Assembly: GCA_905215725.1 (NCBI GenBank)
Contig: CAJMRD010000025.1
Location: 1 to 25,205, forward strand
Reading direction: 5' to 3'
DNA length: 25,205 nucleotides
Source: an uncultured bacterium
Lineage (GTDB): Bacteria > Actinomycetota > Coriobacteriia > Coriobacteriales > Coriobacteriaceae
Made by a program: the position numbers and the translations under genes. Each line of letters begins with the position of its first letter. Position 1 is the first letter of the stretch. The notes below the pieces were generated by a model that searched no databases, was not told the origin of the DNA, and worked only from the letters and a program-made list of their open reading frames with translations. Positions 1 through 8,072 of this stretch are shown piece after piece.

Positions 1-1
1 C

Positions 2-26
2 CGGAGAGCACTTAATGTGCTCTCCG
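2..26. repeat. Perfect 10-bp inverted repeat at left edge
   Basis: Bases 2-11 (CGGAGAGCAC) pair perfectly with 17-26 around a TTAAT loop. No T-tract follows on the plus strand, and the minus-strand 3' side lies outside the window, so this may be a terminator of a neighbouring gene or another structured element. I could not fit a tRNA cloverleaf to the surrounding 100 bases. The rest of 1-100 shows nothing I recognise. Confidence 0.5.
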
Positions 27-100
27 TGCGAGTCAGGACTGTCCGAGCAGGCGACTTCATATGCCGCCGGGCGGCCGGGGCGAACGCGGGTCCCTAGGTT

Positions 101-137
101 TTCAAAAAAGCGGTCGGCGCGCAGGTGCGCCGACCGC
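101..137 (-). terminator. Rho-independent terminator of gyrBA
   Basis: An 11-bp GC-rich stem (110-120 with 127-137) encloses a 6-base loop. On the minus strand it is followed by six T residues (A-tract 104-109 on plus). It lies about 40 bases past the gyrA stop codon, so it is the expected end of the gyrB-gyrA transcript. Confidence 0.9.
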
Positions 138-177
138 CGATATATGGGGTCTGATGTTTTTGACCGGAGAGGACTAC

Positions 178-2916
178 TTACTCGTCGAGGAGATCCTCTG
201 GCATGTCGTTGCCGTCGCCTAGGTCGACTGGGGTCTCTTCGGTATCGGCTGCGGCCTCGGCGCCCTCGCCTTCGGGTTTTTCCTTGGCTGCCGTCATACG
301 GGCGACAGCGCAGATGCGGTCGTTGTCGTCGACGGTCATCATCTTGACGCCCTGGGTGGCGCGGCCGGTCTGGCTGATCTCGTCGGTCTTGACGCGAATG
401 ACCGTCGCGCCCTCCGTCACGATGAACAGCTCGTGCTGCGGGCCCACCGTCTTCATGGCCGCGAGGTTGCCCTTGCGCTCGGTCATTTGAATGGTGTAGA
501 CGCCCTGACCGCCGCGATTCTGCTCCGGGTAGTCCGCAACCGGCGTGCGCTTGCCGTAGCCGCGCTCGGTGATGACGAATAGATCGCCGTTGCCGTTAGT
601 GACTTCCATGCCCAGAACGCTCACGCCGTCCTTCAGACCGATACCGCGAACGCCGCTGGTATCGCGGCCGGTGGCGCGCACCTGCTCCTCGGAGAACATG
701 ATCGCCTTGCCCGCGGTGGTGGCCAGGATAATCTTGTCGCCCTCGCGCACGCGGCGCACGTTCAGCAGCGCGTCGTCGTCACGCAGGTTGATAGCGATCA
801 GGCCGTCGCGACGGCTGCGGTCATATGCGCTCATCACGGTCTTTTTGACCATGCCGCTCTTGGTGGCAAACATCAGGTACTCGTCGGCCGGGAACTCGCG
901 GCAGCTGATGACGCTCGCGATCTTCTCGCCTTCCTCGAAGGGCAGCAGGTTGACGATCGCGGTACCGCGCGCCTGGCGCGTACCCACCGGCAGCTCGTGC
1001 ACCTTCAGGCGATAGACCTTGCCCTTGCTCGAGAAGAACAGCACGTACTCGTGCGTGGACGCGATGAACATCTCATCGATAACGTCGTCCTCTTTGAGGT
1101 TGACGCCCGACACGCCCTTGCCACCGCGCTTCTGGGCACGGTAGGCAGCCACTGGGATACGCTTAACGTAGCCGGTGTGGGTGATGGTCACGACCATATC
1201 CTCGTCGGCGATGAGGTCCTCGACATCCAGGTCCTTCTCAACCTGGCTGATTTCGGTACGGCGCTTGTCGCCAAACTTCTTGGAGATCTCGCGCATCTCT
1301 TCCTTGATGACGCCCAGAATCTTCTCCTCGTGCGCCAGCAGGTCCTCGTAGTAGGCGATGGCGCGGCGCAGGCCGTCCAACTCTTCTTGGATCTTGTCGC
1401 GCTCCAGGCCGGTCAGGCGGCGCAGCTTCATCTCGAGGATGGCCGTGGTCTGCTCGGGCGTAAAGCCAAAGCGCTCGATCAAGCGACTGCTGGCCTCGGA
1501 GTCAGTCTGCGAGGAGCGGATGATGCTAATGACCTCGTCGATATGGTCAAGGGCCATCAGGTAACCCTCGAGGATATGCGCGCGGGCCTGGGCCTTCTTA
1601 AGGTCAAAACGGGTGCGACGGGTGACTACGTCGACCTGGTGGTCGATGTAGTGCTGCAGCATCTCGCGCAGGCTCAGGCATTTGGGAACGCCGTTGACGA
1701 GTGCCAGATTGTTGGCGCCAAAGGTCGTCTGCAGCGAGGTGTACTTATACAGATTGTTGAGCACGACCTGCGGAATGACGCCCTTCTTGAGCTCGATGAC
1801 CAGACGGATACCCTTCTGGTTGGATTCATCGCGCATATCCGAGATGCCCTCGATGCGCTTGTCGTTAACGAGCTGGGCGATCTTCTCCTGCAGGGTGCCC
1901 TTGTTGACCATGTAGGGGATTTCGGTGAAGACCAAGCGGCTGCGGCCGGTCTTGGTGGACTCCACATGTGCCTTGGCGCGCACGGTAATGGAGCCGCGGC
2001 CGGTCTCGTAGCTCTGCTTAATGCCGGCGCTGCCCATGATGATGGCGCCGGTGGGGAAGTCCGGACCGGGCATGATCTGCATGAGCTCATCGACGGTGGC
2101 GTCGGGGTTGTCGATCAGGTAGCAGGTGGCCTCGATCGCCTCGGCGAGGTTATGCGGGGCGATGTTGGTGGCCATGCCGACGGCGATGCCCTGGCTGCCG
2201 TTAACCAGCAGATTGGGGAAGCGCGCAGGCAGCGCCACGGGCTCGGCGAGCGATTCGTCGTAGTTGGGCTGCCAGTCGACGGTATCCTTCTGCAGGTCAC
2301 GCAGCAGTTCCATGGCGGGCTTTGCCAAGCGGCTCTCGGTGTAACGCATGGCTGCCGCGCCGTCGCCGTCGATGTTACCGAAGTTGCCATGACCGTCGAT
2401 GAGCGGCGTGCGCATGGAGAACCACTGTGCCAGGCGGACCATGGCCTCGTAGACCGCGGAGTCACCGTGCGGATGGTACTTACCGATAACTTCGCCGACC
2501 GTCCAGGCCGACTTCTTGTGTGGGCGGTTGGGGTAGATGCCGCTCTCGTTCATCGCGTACAGAATGCGGCGGTGCACCGGCTTTAAGCCATCGCGCACGT
2601 CTGGCAAGGCGCGCGCCGTGATGACCGACATCGAATACTCGATGAACGACTGCTTCATCTCGCGACCGAACTCCGAAATCTGGAGCTGGCCGCCGTTGAT
2701 ATCCTCGCCGGCCGAGGCACCACGGTCGACTTCGCCAAAGCTCTCCTCGAGCTCGGCGTCATCTTCTTCCTCATCATCATCGGCATCGGGGTTATAGGCG
2801 TCCGGATCGCCGTCCTCGCCCTGCTCAGCACGGGCAAGCAGGCGCTTCAGATCATCAGGCATACCGGCATCGCCGGCCTCGCCCACACCCTCATTGTTGT
2901 TGATATCGTCTGCCAC
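178..2916 (-). CDS. gyrA: DNA gyrase subunit A
   Basis: This is the DNA-cleaving subunit of gyrase (A2B2), the type II topoisomerase that introduces negative supercoils. The breakage-reunion domain carries catalytic Tyr192 in AAAMRYTE. The quinolone-determining segment reads HPHGDSAVYE, with Ser153 and Glu157; Ser and Glu are the common Gram-positive wild-type residues. The gyrase-specific GyrA box QKRGGKG is at 595-601, which excludes ParC. The start is GTG at 2916, with AGGAGG four bases upstream and only 11 bases after the gyrB stop, so the genes are an operon. The length of 912 aa is above usual because about 75 very acidic residues precede the conserved FIEYSMSVI start of the family domain. 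The C-terminal tail is also acidic. A terminator follows. Confidence 0.98.
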   Translation of the reverse strand: MADDINNNEGVGEAGDAGMPDDLKRLLARAEQGEDGDPDAYNPDADDDEEEDDAELEESFGEVDRGASAGEDINGGQLQISEFGREMKQSFIEYSMSVITARALPDVRDGLKPVHRRILYAMNESGIYPNRPHKKSAWTVGEVIGKYHPHGDSAVYEAMVRLAQWFSMRTPLIDGHGNFGNIDGDGAAAMRYTESRLAKPAMELLRDLQKDTVDWQPNYDESLAEPVALPARFPNLLVNGSQGIAVGMATNIAPHNLAEAIEATCYLIDNPDATVDELMQIMPGPDFPTGAIIMGSAGIKQSYETGRGSITVRAKAHVESTKTGRSRLVFTEIPYMVNKGTLQEKIAQLVNDKRIEGISDMRDESNQKGIRLVIELKKGVIPQVVLNNLYKYTSLQTTFGANNLALVNGVPKCLSLREMLQHYIDHQVDVVTRRTRFDLKKAQARAHILEGYLMALDHIDEVISIIRSSQTDSEASSRLIERFGFTPEQTTAILEMKLRRLTGLERDKIQEELDGLRRAIAYYEDLLAHEEKILGVIKEEMREISKKFGDKRRTEISQVEKDLDVEDLIADEDMVVTITHTGYVKRIPVAAYRAQKRGGKGVSGVNLKEDDVIDEMFIASTHEYVLFFSSKGKVYRLKVHELPVGTRQARGTAIVNLLPFEEGEKIASVISCREFPADEYLMFATKSGMVKKTVMSAYDRSRRDGLIAINLRDDDALLNVRRVREGDKIILATTAGKAIMFSEEQVRATGRDTSGVRGIGLKDGVSVLGMEVTNGNGDLFVITERGYGKRTPVADYPEQNRGGQGVYTIQMTERKGNLAAMKTVGPQHELFIVTEGATVIRVKTDEISQTGRATQGVKMMTVDDNDRICAVARMTAAKEKPEGEGAEAAADTEETPVDLGDGNDMPEDLLDE

Positions 2917-2927
2917 GTTACCTCCTC

Positions 2928-4958
2928 TTAAGCGTCAAGGAAACGCGCGTCATGCGCATGTTTTTCAATGTACTCGCGGCGATAGCCGACCTCGGAACCC
3001 ATCAGCTCGCGCACGGCGCGGTCCGCCACCACGGCGTCCTCGATCGACACACGCTGCAGGATGCGGGTCTTGGGGTCCATCGTCGTCGAGGCAAGCTGCT
3101 TGGGGTCCATCTCGCCCAAGCCCTTGTAGCGCTGGACGGTATAGCCCTTGCGCTTTTTGGTGATCTTGCCGTCCTTGGCCTTGCCGTCCTCGTCGTTATC
3201 GTCGGGGTTCAGGCCCAGGCTCTGGATGGTGTCGCGCAGGATCTCGTCTTCGGGCTGGCGGCCGTTGGGATACACGTAGTGGATCTTGTTGCGCACCTTA
3301 ATGCCAAAGATGGGCGGGCAGGCAACATAGACGTAGCCGGCATCGATCAGCGGACGCATGTACTTGTAGAAGAACGTCAGCAGCAGGATGCGGATATGCG
3401 CACCGTCGACGTCTGCATCGGTCATGATGATGATCTTGTGGTAGCGCGCCTTGGTGATATCGAAATCGCCGCCGTCGCCGGCACTCGTCGTGACACCGCA
3501 GCCGATCGCGGTAATCAGCGACTGGATGGTGTCACTCGAGAACGCGCGATGGTCACCAACGCGTTCGACGTTCAAAATCTTGCCGCGCAGGGGCAGAATC
3601 GCCTGGATGTCTCGGCGACGGCCGTCCTTGGCCGAACCGCCTGCCGAGTCGCCCTCTACGATGAAGAGCTCGGTCAGCTCGGCATCGCGCACCGAGCAGT
3701 CAGCGAGCTTACCGGGCAGGGACGCCGTCTCGAGCAGGCTCTTGCGGCGGGTCGCCTCGCGCGCCTTGCGGGCGGCGTTGCGCGCCTTGCAGGCCTGTTG
3801 CGCCTTCTTGACGATCTCGCGGGCGGGCTTGGGATGCTCCTCCAAGTAATCGGCGAGGCCGTCGGTCACGATCTTGAGCGTGAGCGCGCGCATATAGGAG
3901 CTGCCGAGCTTTGCCTTGGTCTGGCCCTCAAACTGCGGATCGGGCAGCTTGACCGAGATAACGGCCGAAAGGCCCTCGCGCACATCGTCGCCGGTCAGGT
4001 TGGCGTCTTTTTCCTTGAGCAGGTTCTGCTTGCGCGCGTAATCGTTGATCACGCGGGTGAGCGCGGTGCGGAAGCCCTCAAGGTGCATGCCGCCCTCGGG
4101 GGTGTAGATGTCGTTGGCAAACGACATGACGTTCTCGCCGTAACCGCTATTCCACTGCAGGGAAACCTCGACCTCGCCCATCTTGGTCACAGGCGCGTCC
4201 GGGTCCGATTTGCCCTCGATGTAGATGGGCTCCTTAAAGGCCTCGGGGACGTCCTTGCCCTCGTTGAGGAACTTGACGAAGTCGATGATGCCGCCCTCGT
4301 AGCAAAACTCCTCCACGTGGGGAGTCGCCTCGCGCTCGTCGGTCAGCACGATTTTGAGGTTCTTATTGAGGAACGCCGTCTCCTGCAGACGGTTGTGCAG
4401 CGTATCGAAATCGTAGATGCAGGTCTCGAAGATCTCGTCGTCGGGCCAGAAGGTGACGGTGGTGCCCGTCGAATCCGAGGTGCCCACGACCTCCATCTTC
4501 TTGACAGTCTTGCCGCGCGAGAACTCCATCTCGTAGGTGTTGCCGTCGCGACGAACCTGAACGACCACGCGCTTGGACAGTGCGTTGACGACGGAGATGC
4601 CAACGCCGTGCAGGCCGCCCGAGACCTTATAGGCCGAATTATCGAACTTACCGCCGGCGTGCAAGATCGTCATAACGACCTCGAGCGTCGGGATCTTTTT
4701 AACAGGGTGCTCGTCGACGGGGATGCCGCGCCCGTTGTCGACGACCGTGATGGAGTTGTCGGCGTGGACCGTCACCTGGATCTCGGTGCAGAAACCGGCC
4801 ATGGCCTCGTCGACGGAGTTGTCAACGATCTCCCACACCAGGTGATGCAGACCGCTGGCGCTCGTCGAGCCGATATACATGCCCGGGCGCTTACGAACGG
4901 CCTCGAGACCTTCGAGAATCTTAATCTCGCCGCCATCGTAATCGTTTTCGTTTGCCAC
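2928..4958 (-). CDS. gyrB: DNA gyrase subunit B
   Basis: This is the ATPase and TOPRIM subunit of gyrase. From the chosen start, the GHKL ATPase shows VWEIVDNSVDEA (catalytic Glu43, Asn47), DNGRGIP at 74-80 and GGLHGVG at 114-120. TOPRIM shows EGDSAGG (Glu435) and DADVDG (Asp514, 516, 518). QRYKGLGEM is at 609-617, preceded by a short Lys/Asp-rich insert at about 585-605. The frame is open to a TTG at 4976, but AAGGAGG lies inside that extension and sits four bases before GTG at 4958, so GTG 4958 is the start (676 aa). The gene follows a terminator, so it probably has its own promoter in 4959-5007, and it is transcribed with gyrA. Confidence 0.97.
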   Translation of the reverse strand: MANENDYDGGEIKILEGLEAVRKRPGMYIGSTSASGLHHLVWEIVDNSVDEAMAGFCTEIQVTVHADNSITVVDNGRGIPVDEHPVKKIPTLEVVMTILHAGGKFDNSAYKVSGGLHGVGISVVNALSKRVVVQVRRDGNTYEMEFSRGKTVKKMEVVGTSDSTGTTVTFWPDDEIFETCIYDFDTLHNRLQETAFLNKNLKIVLTDEREATPHVEEFCYEGGIIDFVKFLNEGKDVPEAFKEPIYIEGKSDPDAPVTKMGEVEVSLQWNSGYGENVMSFANDIYTPEGGMHLEGFRTALTRVINDYARKQNLLKEKDANLTGDDVREGLSAVISVKLPDPQFEGQTKAKLGSSYMRALTLKIVTDGLADYLEEHPKPAREIVKKAQQACKARNAARKAREATRRKSLLETASLPGKLADCSVRDAELTELFIVEGDSAGGSAKDGRRRDIQAILPLRGKILNVERVGDHRAFSSDTIQSLITAIGCGVTTSAGDGGDFDITKARYHKIIIMTDADVDGAHIRILLLTFFYKYMRPLIDAGYVYVACPPIFGIKVRNKIHYVYPNGRQPEDEILRDTIQSLGLNPDDNDEDGKAKDGKITKKRKGYTVQRYKGLGEMDPKQLASTTMDPKTRILQRVSIEDAVVADRAVRELMGSEVGYRREYIEKHAHDARFLDA

Positions 4959-5007
4959 ACGTCCTCCTTCAGTCAAGAAAATGTGTACAGCCTTACTAGT
5001 TTATCGT

Positions 5008-5037
5008 AAAAAAATACCCTCGGGAACGAGGGTATTT
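5008..5037 (-). terminator. Terminator between dciA and gyrB
   Basis: An 11-bp perfect stem (5012-5022 with 5027-5037) with a 4-base loop is followed on the minus strand by seven T residues (5008-5014). It lies 27 bases after the dciA stop and 50 bases before the gyrB start. It should end the dnaN-recF-dciA transcript and uncouple gyrBA. Confidence 0.9.
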
Positions 5038-5063
5038 GGCTCTACAAGGCCACCAGATGCGAT

Positions 5064-5627
5064 TTAAGGCTCTTTTTTGCTTTGCACGCCCTTGGCCCAC
5101 TCGGCGCTGGCTCTCATGGCATTCTCGAGGGCCTCGCGCAGTTTTTGGTCTTCGATGGGCGCCACTCGGCGCTCAATCTCGGTGCGCTCGGCCTCACTGA
5201 GGTCGGCGTGCGGGGCCGGCGGGCGCTCGGTCGTCGCCGGGCGCAGGCGCTCCTTGGCGGCGGGCGGCGTGTGACCGGGCGCGGTGGTTTTGAACACCAG
5301 GCCGTCCACATGCGCACCGGCGCGCTCCATGCGCGCGCGAATGATCTCGCGCAACAGCGTCATTTCCTGCGTCCACGAGGGCGAGTCGAGATACACCAGC
5401 AGCTCATTGGACTCGGGCAGGTAGCGCAGACCCGTCACATGCCGTCCCTCGCGCGTGCCCGAGCACACCGCGTTCCACGCGCGATAGACCGCGCGCGACT
5501 CCTCGGCAGCCTCCATCTGCGCACGGCGCTCGGGCGTTGCAGCCGCCAGGATGCGCTGGCGCTCTGCGTTCAAAAACCCACTGAAGGCGACCGTTTCGCT
5601 CTCGCGCTCGTAATTAGCACGTCTCAC
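5064..5627 (-). CDS. dciA: DUF721/DciA-like protein
   Basis: A 187-aa protein in the position of the DUF721 gene between recF and gyrB, as in mycobacteria (Rv0004 position). DUF721 proteins include DciA, which helps load the replicative helicase DnaB in bacteria lacking DnaC or DnaI. The DUF721-like core is roughly residues 45-112, including RHVTGLRYLPESNELLVYLD and SPSWTQEMTLLREIIRARM. A Pro/Ala-rich charged tail (about 115-187) follows and looks disordered with one helix. The start is GTG 5627, inside the recF end (14-base overlap), implying translational coupling. DciA function is inferred from family and position; the sequence alone shows only the fold signature. Confidence 0.8.
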   Translation of the reverse strand: MRRANYERESETVAFSGFLNAERQRILAAATPERRAQMEAAEESRAVYRAWNAVCSGTREGRHVTGLRYLPESNELLVYLDSPSWTQEMTLLREIIRARMERAGAHVDGLVFKTTAPGHTPPAAKERLRPATTERPPAPHADLSEAERTEIERRVAPIEDQKLREALENAMRASAEWAKGVQSKKEP

Positions 5628-6720
5628 CCATGCTCACCACCTTGGCTCGATCAAGCAGGTCATCGGTAAAGTACCCCAGGTTGGTCGTGGTTATGACCGT
5701 CTGGATATCATCGCCGATCAGCCGCAGGAAAGCACCGCGGCGCTCGCCGTCGAGTTCGCTCATCACGTCATCCAAAAGCAGCAACGGGGCGGTGCCCAGG
5801 ACATCGCGAGCCACGGCCACCTCCGCCACCTTCCAGGCCAGAACCAACGTTCGCTGCTGACCTTGGCTGGCAAATGAACGGGCGGAGCGACCCGCCACGG
5901 TGAACTCAATCTCATCGCGATGCGGTCCCACCAACGTCACGCCGCGGCGAATTTCCTCGTCGGCGTGCTCGTCAAGCGCAGCCAGCATGCGCTCGTACGC
6001 CCAGCCTTTCAGCTCTTCGCGATCCTCGACCTGGGGCAAATCCCCCAGCGTAGACGTATAGGCCACGTTGGCAGCCTCGCCGGACGCCACTTGCCCGTAG
6101 GCAGTGCGCACATGGCCCGCCAGCCGGTCGAGCAGGGCCAACCGGTGCACGAGCAGGGCCGAGCCCGCGCGGGCAATCGAATCGTTCCACGCGCCGAGCA
6201 TCTCGCGGCAGCACCAGGTCTCCTTGAGCAAGGCGTTACGCTGAGTCACGCAGCGCCCATAGGTGCTCGCAAGATCGGCATAGCGTGCGCTCAGTTGCAT
6301 GCCAAAGTCATCGAGGGCGGCGCGGCGCACACTGGCGCCTCGCTTAACCATGTCCAGATGGTCGGGGCAAAACAGCACGCTCGGCAGAACCCCGCGCACA
6401 CCGGCGGCAGAGCATCTCTTGCCGTTGCGGCTAAACGAGCGCTTACCGTCCTCCGCGTTCAATCCCATATCAAGCACGCGGCCGTCGCCCTCGAGCCTCA
6501 GTTCGGCCTTGCACGAGCCCACGCCGTCATGGACGAGCTCGGCTGCGGTCGGATGCCTAAACGAGGCGCCGCTCGTCAGCAGCTGCAGCGCCTCTATGAG
6601 ATTGGTCTTTCCCGCTGCGTTGGGTCCCGCAAGTATCGTCACGCCCTCGTCCAGGGCAAGGCGATAGCTATCGAAGCTGCGGTAGTGCGCGACGGAAAGA
6701 TCGCGGGCGAACATGGTCAT
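5614..6720 (-). CDS. recF: DNA replication/repair protein RecF
   Basis: An SMC-like ABC ATPase that binds gapped DNA and, with RecO and RecR, helps load RecA. Walker A is GPNAAGKT at residues 32-39, the ABC signature segment SQGQQR is at 285-290, and Walker B LLLLDD is at about 313-318, followed by the D-loop SELD. From ATG 6720 the protein is 368 aa, the normal size. The open frame runs further upstream to 6984, but that part lies in dnaN and is a shadow. ATG 6714 (MFARD) is an equally possible start, as neither has a clear ribosome site. The start is 10 bases after the dnaN stop, and the end overlaps dciA by 14 bases. Confidence 0.95.
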   Translation of the reverse strand: MTMFARDLSVAHYRSFDSYRLALDEGVTILAGPNAAGKTNLIEALQLLTSGASFRHPTAAELVHDGVGSCKAELRLEGDGRVLDMGLNAEDGKRSFSRNGKRCSAAGVRGVLPSVLFCPDHLDMVKRGASVRRAALDDFGMQLSARYADLASTYGRCVTQRNALLKETWCCREMLGAWNDSIARAGSALLVHRLALLDRLAGHVRTAYGQVASGEAANVAYTSTLGDLPQVEDREELKGWAYERMLAALDEHADEEIRRGVTLVGPHRDEIEFTVAGRSARSFASQGQQRTLVLAWKVAEVAVARDVLGTAPLLLLDDVMSELDGERRGAFLRLIGDDIQTVITTTNLGYFTDDLLDRAKVVSMGETC

Positions 6721-6730
6721 GGGGCGGTTG

Positions 6731-7834
6731 CTAGATGCGGACCGGCATGACCAGGTACAGGTAGTTGATCTTGTCGTAGGACTTGAAGATGCCCGCCTGC
6801 GAGTAGCTCTTGAGCTCCAGCGTGATCTCCTTCTCCTTGGACAGGGCGTTGAGGCAGCCGAAGATGTAGTGGTAGTTGAAGGCGATGGTGCCCGACTCGC
6901 CCTCGGCCTCGACATCGATCGTCTCCTGTGCAAGGTCCTGGTCATTGGAAATGGAGGACAGGCCCATCTGCCCGTTCTCGACATCGATCTCGAACTTGAC
7001 GGCGGGGTTGGCGCTCGCGATAACGGCCACGCGCTTGAGGGCGGCGTTAAAGGCGGCGACGTCGATCTTGACGCTCGTCACGCACGAATCGGGGATGAGC
7101 TGCTTGTAGTTGGGGTACACGCCCTCGATGCGGCGCGACACGTAGGTGGTGTTGCCGGCCTCAAAGACGACCTGGGTGTCGGTAGCCCCGATCATGATGG
7201 TCGCCTGGCTGGCCATGATGTTCAGCGCGTCGTTAAAGGCGTCGGCCGGAACGTTAAGCTCAAAGGAGCCCTCGAGGGTCGAGGTCTCGACCTGCGTATC
7301 GCACACGGCCAAGCGGAAGGAATCGGTCGCCACCAGGCGCACGGTGTTGTTCTCGACCTTCATGTGCACGCCGCCCAGGATGGGGCGGGCCTTGTCGGTC
7401 GAGGTGACGCGCCACACGCGGCCGACCATTTCGGACAAGATATCGGTCGGCAGCTCCACGGCACTCTCGATGGCATAGGCCGGAAACTCAGGGAAGTCAT
7501 TGGCATCGAGCGTGTTCAGGCGGAATGAGCTCTTCTCGCAACTAATCAACACCTGGCGCTCGGACAGCTCAAAGGTGACCGGGGCATCGGGGAGGGTCTT
7601 GGTGATATTGGAGAGCATCTTACAGGGGATGACCATCTCGCCCTCTTCTTCGACATGCGCCGCAATGCGATGACGGATCGAGATGGTGTAGTTAGAGGTC
7701 TGGAATTCCAAGATGCCGTCTTGCGCCTTGACGAGCACGCCCGACAGGATGGGAAGGGTGGATGCCGAAGCGACACCCTTCATAACGACGCCGATGGCTT
7801 GTGTAAGCGAGCTCTGGCTGACGGTGAACTTCAT
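6731..7834 (-). CDS. dnaN: DNA polymerase III beta sliding clamp
   Basis: The ring-shaped processivity clamp for DNA polymerase III, 367 aa, the normal length. It starts MKFTVSQSSLTQAI and ends LYLVMPVRI, the conserved C-terminal strand near the peptide-binding pocket (family end MPM/VRL/I). The three-domain fold is recognisable throughout, for example RPILGGVHMKVE near the middle. ATG 7834 is preceded by AAAGG at a slightly long spacing. The upstream region contains the DnaA-trio-like and AT-rich origin elements, so dnaN transcription and origin unwinding share DNA. It forms an operon with recF and dciA. Confidence 0.97.
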   Translation of the reverse strand: MKFTVSQSSLTQAIGVVMKGVASASTLPILSGVLVKAQDGILEFQTSNYTISIRHRIAAHVEEEGEMVIPCKMLSNITKTLPDAPVTFELSERQVLISCEKSSFRLNTLDANDFPEFPAYAIESAVELPTDILSEMVGRVWRVTSTDKARPILGGVHMKVENNTVRLVATDSFRLAVCDTQVETSTLEGSFELNVPADAFNDALNIMASQATIMIGATDTQVVFEAGNTTYVSRRIEGVYPNYKQLIPDSCVTSVKIDVAAFNAALKRVAVIASANPAVKFEIDVENGQMGLSSISNDQDLAQETIDVEAEGESGTIAFNYHYIFGCLNALSKEKEITLELKSYSQAGIFKSYDKINYLYLVMPVRI

Positions 7835-7844
7835 CTTTTAATAC

Positions 7845-7881
7845 CTTTCTATAGATATAAATATCTTAATAATAGTAATAG
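7845..7881. other. AT-rich stretch with DnaA-trio-like repeat (probable unwinding site)
   Basis: Bases 7867-7881 read TAA TAA TAG TAA TAG on the plus strand, five consecutive trinucleotides of the DnaA-trio type (3'-G/A-A-T-5' repeats known from the Bacillus subtilis unwinding element). About 20 almost pure A/T bases follow towards dnaN. The orientation matches B. subtilis: box-like sequences lie on the dnaA side, a more GC-rich spacer (7882-7893) comes next, and the triplets point to dnaN. That this is the site of strand opening is inference. Confidence 0.65.
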
Positions 7882-7893
7882 CACTGACGAAAC

Positions 7894-8057
7894 TGTTGAT
7901 TACTCCCAAAGACGCAGGTCAGACCCAGAAAGAGAATCGACAGCAACCTGTGTGCAACGGGGGTGGTTTTCCACGTTCAAAACCTGCGCAAAACTTTTCA
8001 TCACCGCGGGTTGGGTTTTAGACACCTTATGCCCGTGGTTTCGACAAGTTTTCAACA
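7894..8057. other. oriC: Origin region A: DnaA-box-like 9-mers in dnaA-dnaN spacer
   Basis: The 238-base spacer between dnaA and dnaN contains TTTTCAACA at 8049-8057, TTTTCATCA at 7995-8003, TTTTCCACG at 7967-7975, and TGTTGATTA at 7894-7902 (TAATCAACA on minus). Each is one to three changes from the E. coli box TTATCCACA or from the exact TTTTCAACA seen again upstream of rpmH. I saw no exact TTATCCACA here. Position beside dnaA and next to the DnaA-trio-like tract supports an origin role. Assignment of individual boxes is inference. Confidence 0.6.
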
Positions 8058-8072
8058 GGTGTCTCTATTTCC

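Noticed and set aside
1..100. Possible tRNA (Ser or Sec) at the left edge
   Set aside because: The GGAGAGC sequence suggested an acceptor stem, but no D-, anticodon- or T-arm could be drawn.
997..2586. 529-aa plus-strand open frame opposite gyrA
   Set aside because: Antisense shadow of gyrA with repetitive Val/Leu/Asp-rich composition and no recognisable domain.
2952..5009. 685-aa plus-strand open frame opposite gyrB
   Set aside because: It mirrors gyrB codons on the other strand, has no ribosome site or family motif, and long antisense frames are common in GC-rich genes.
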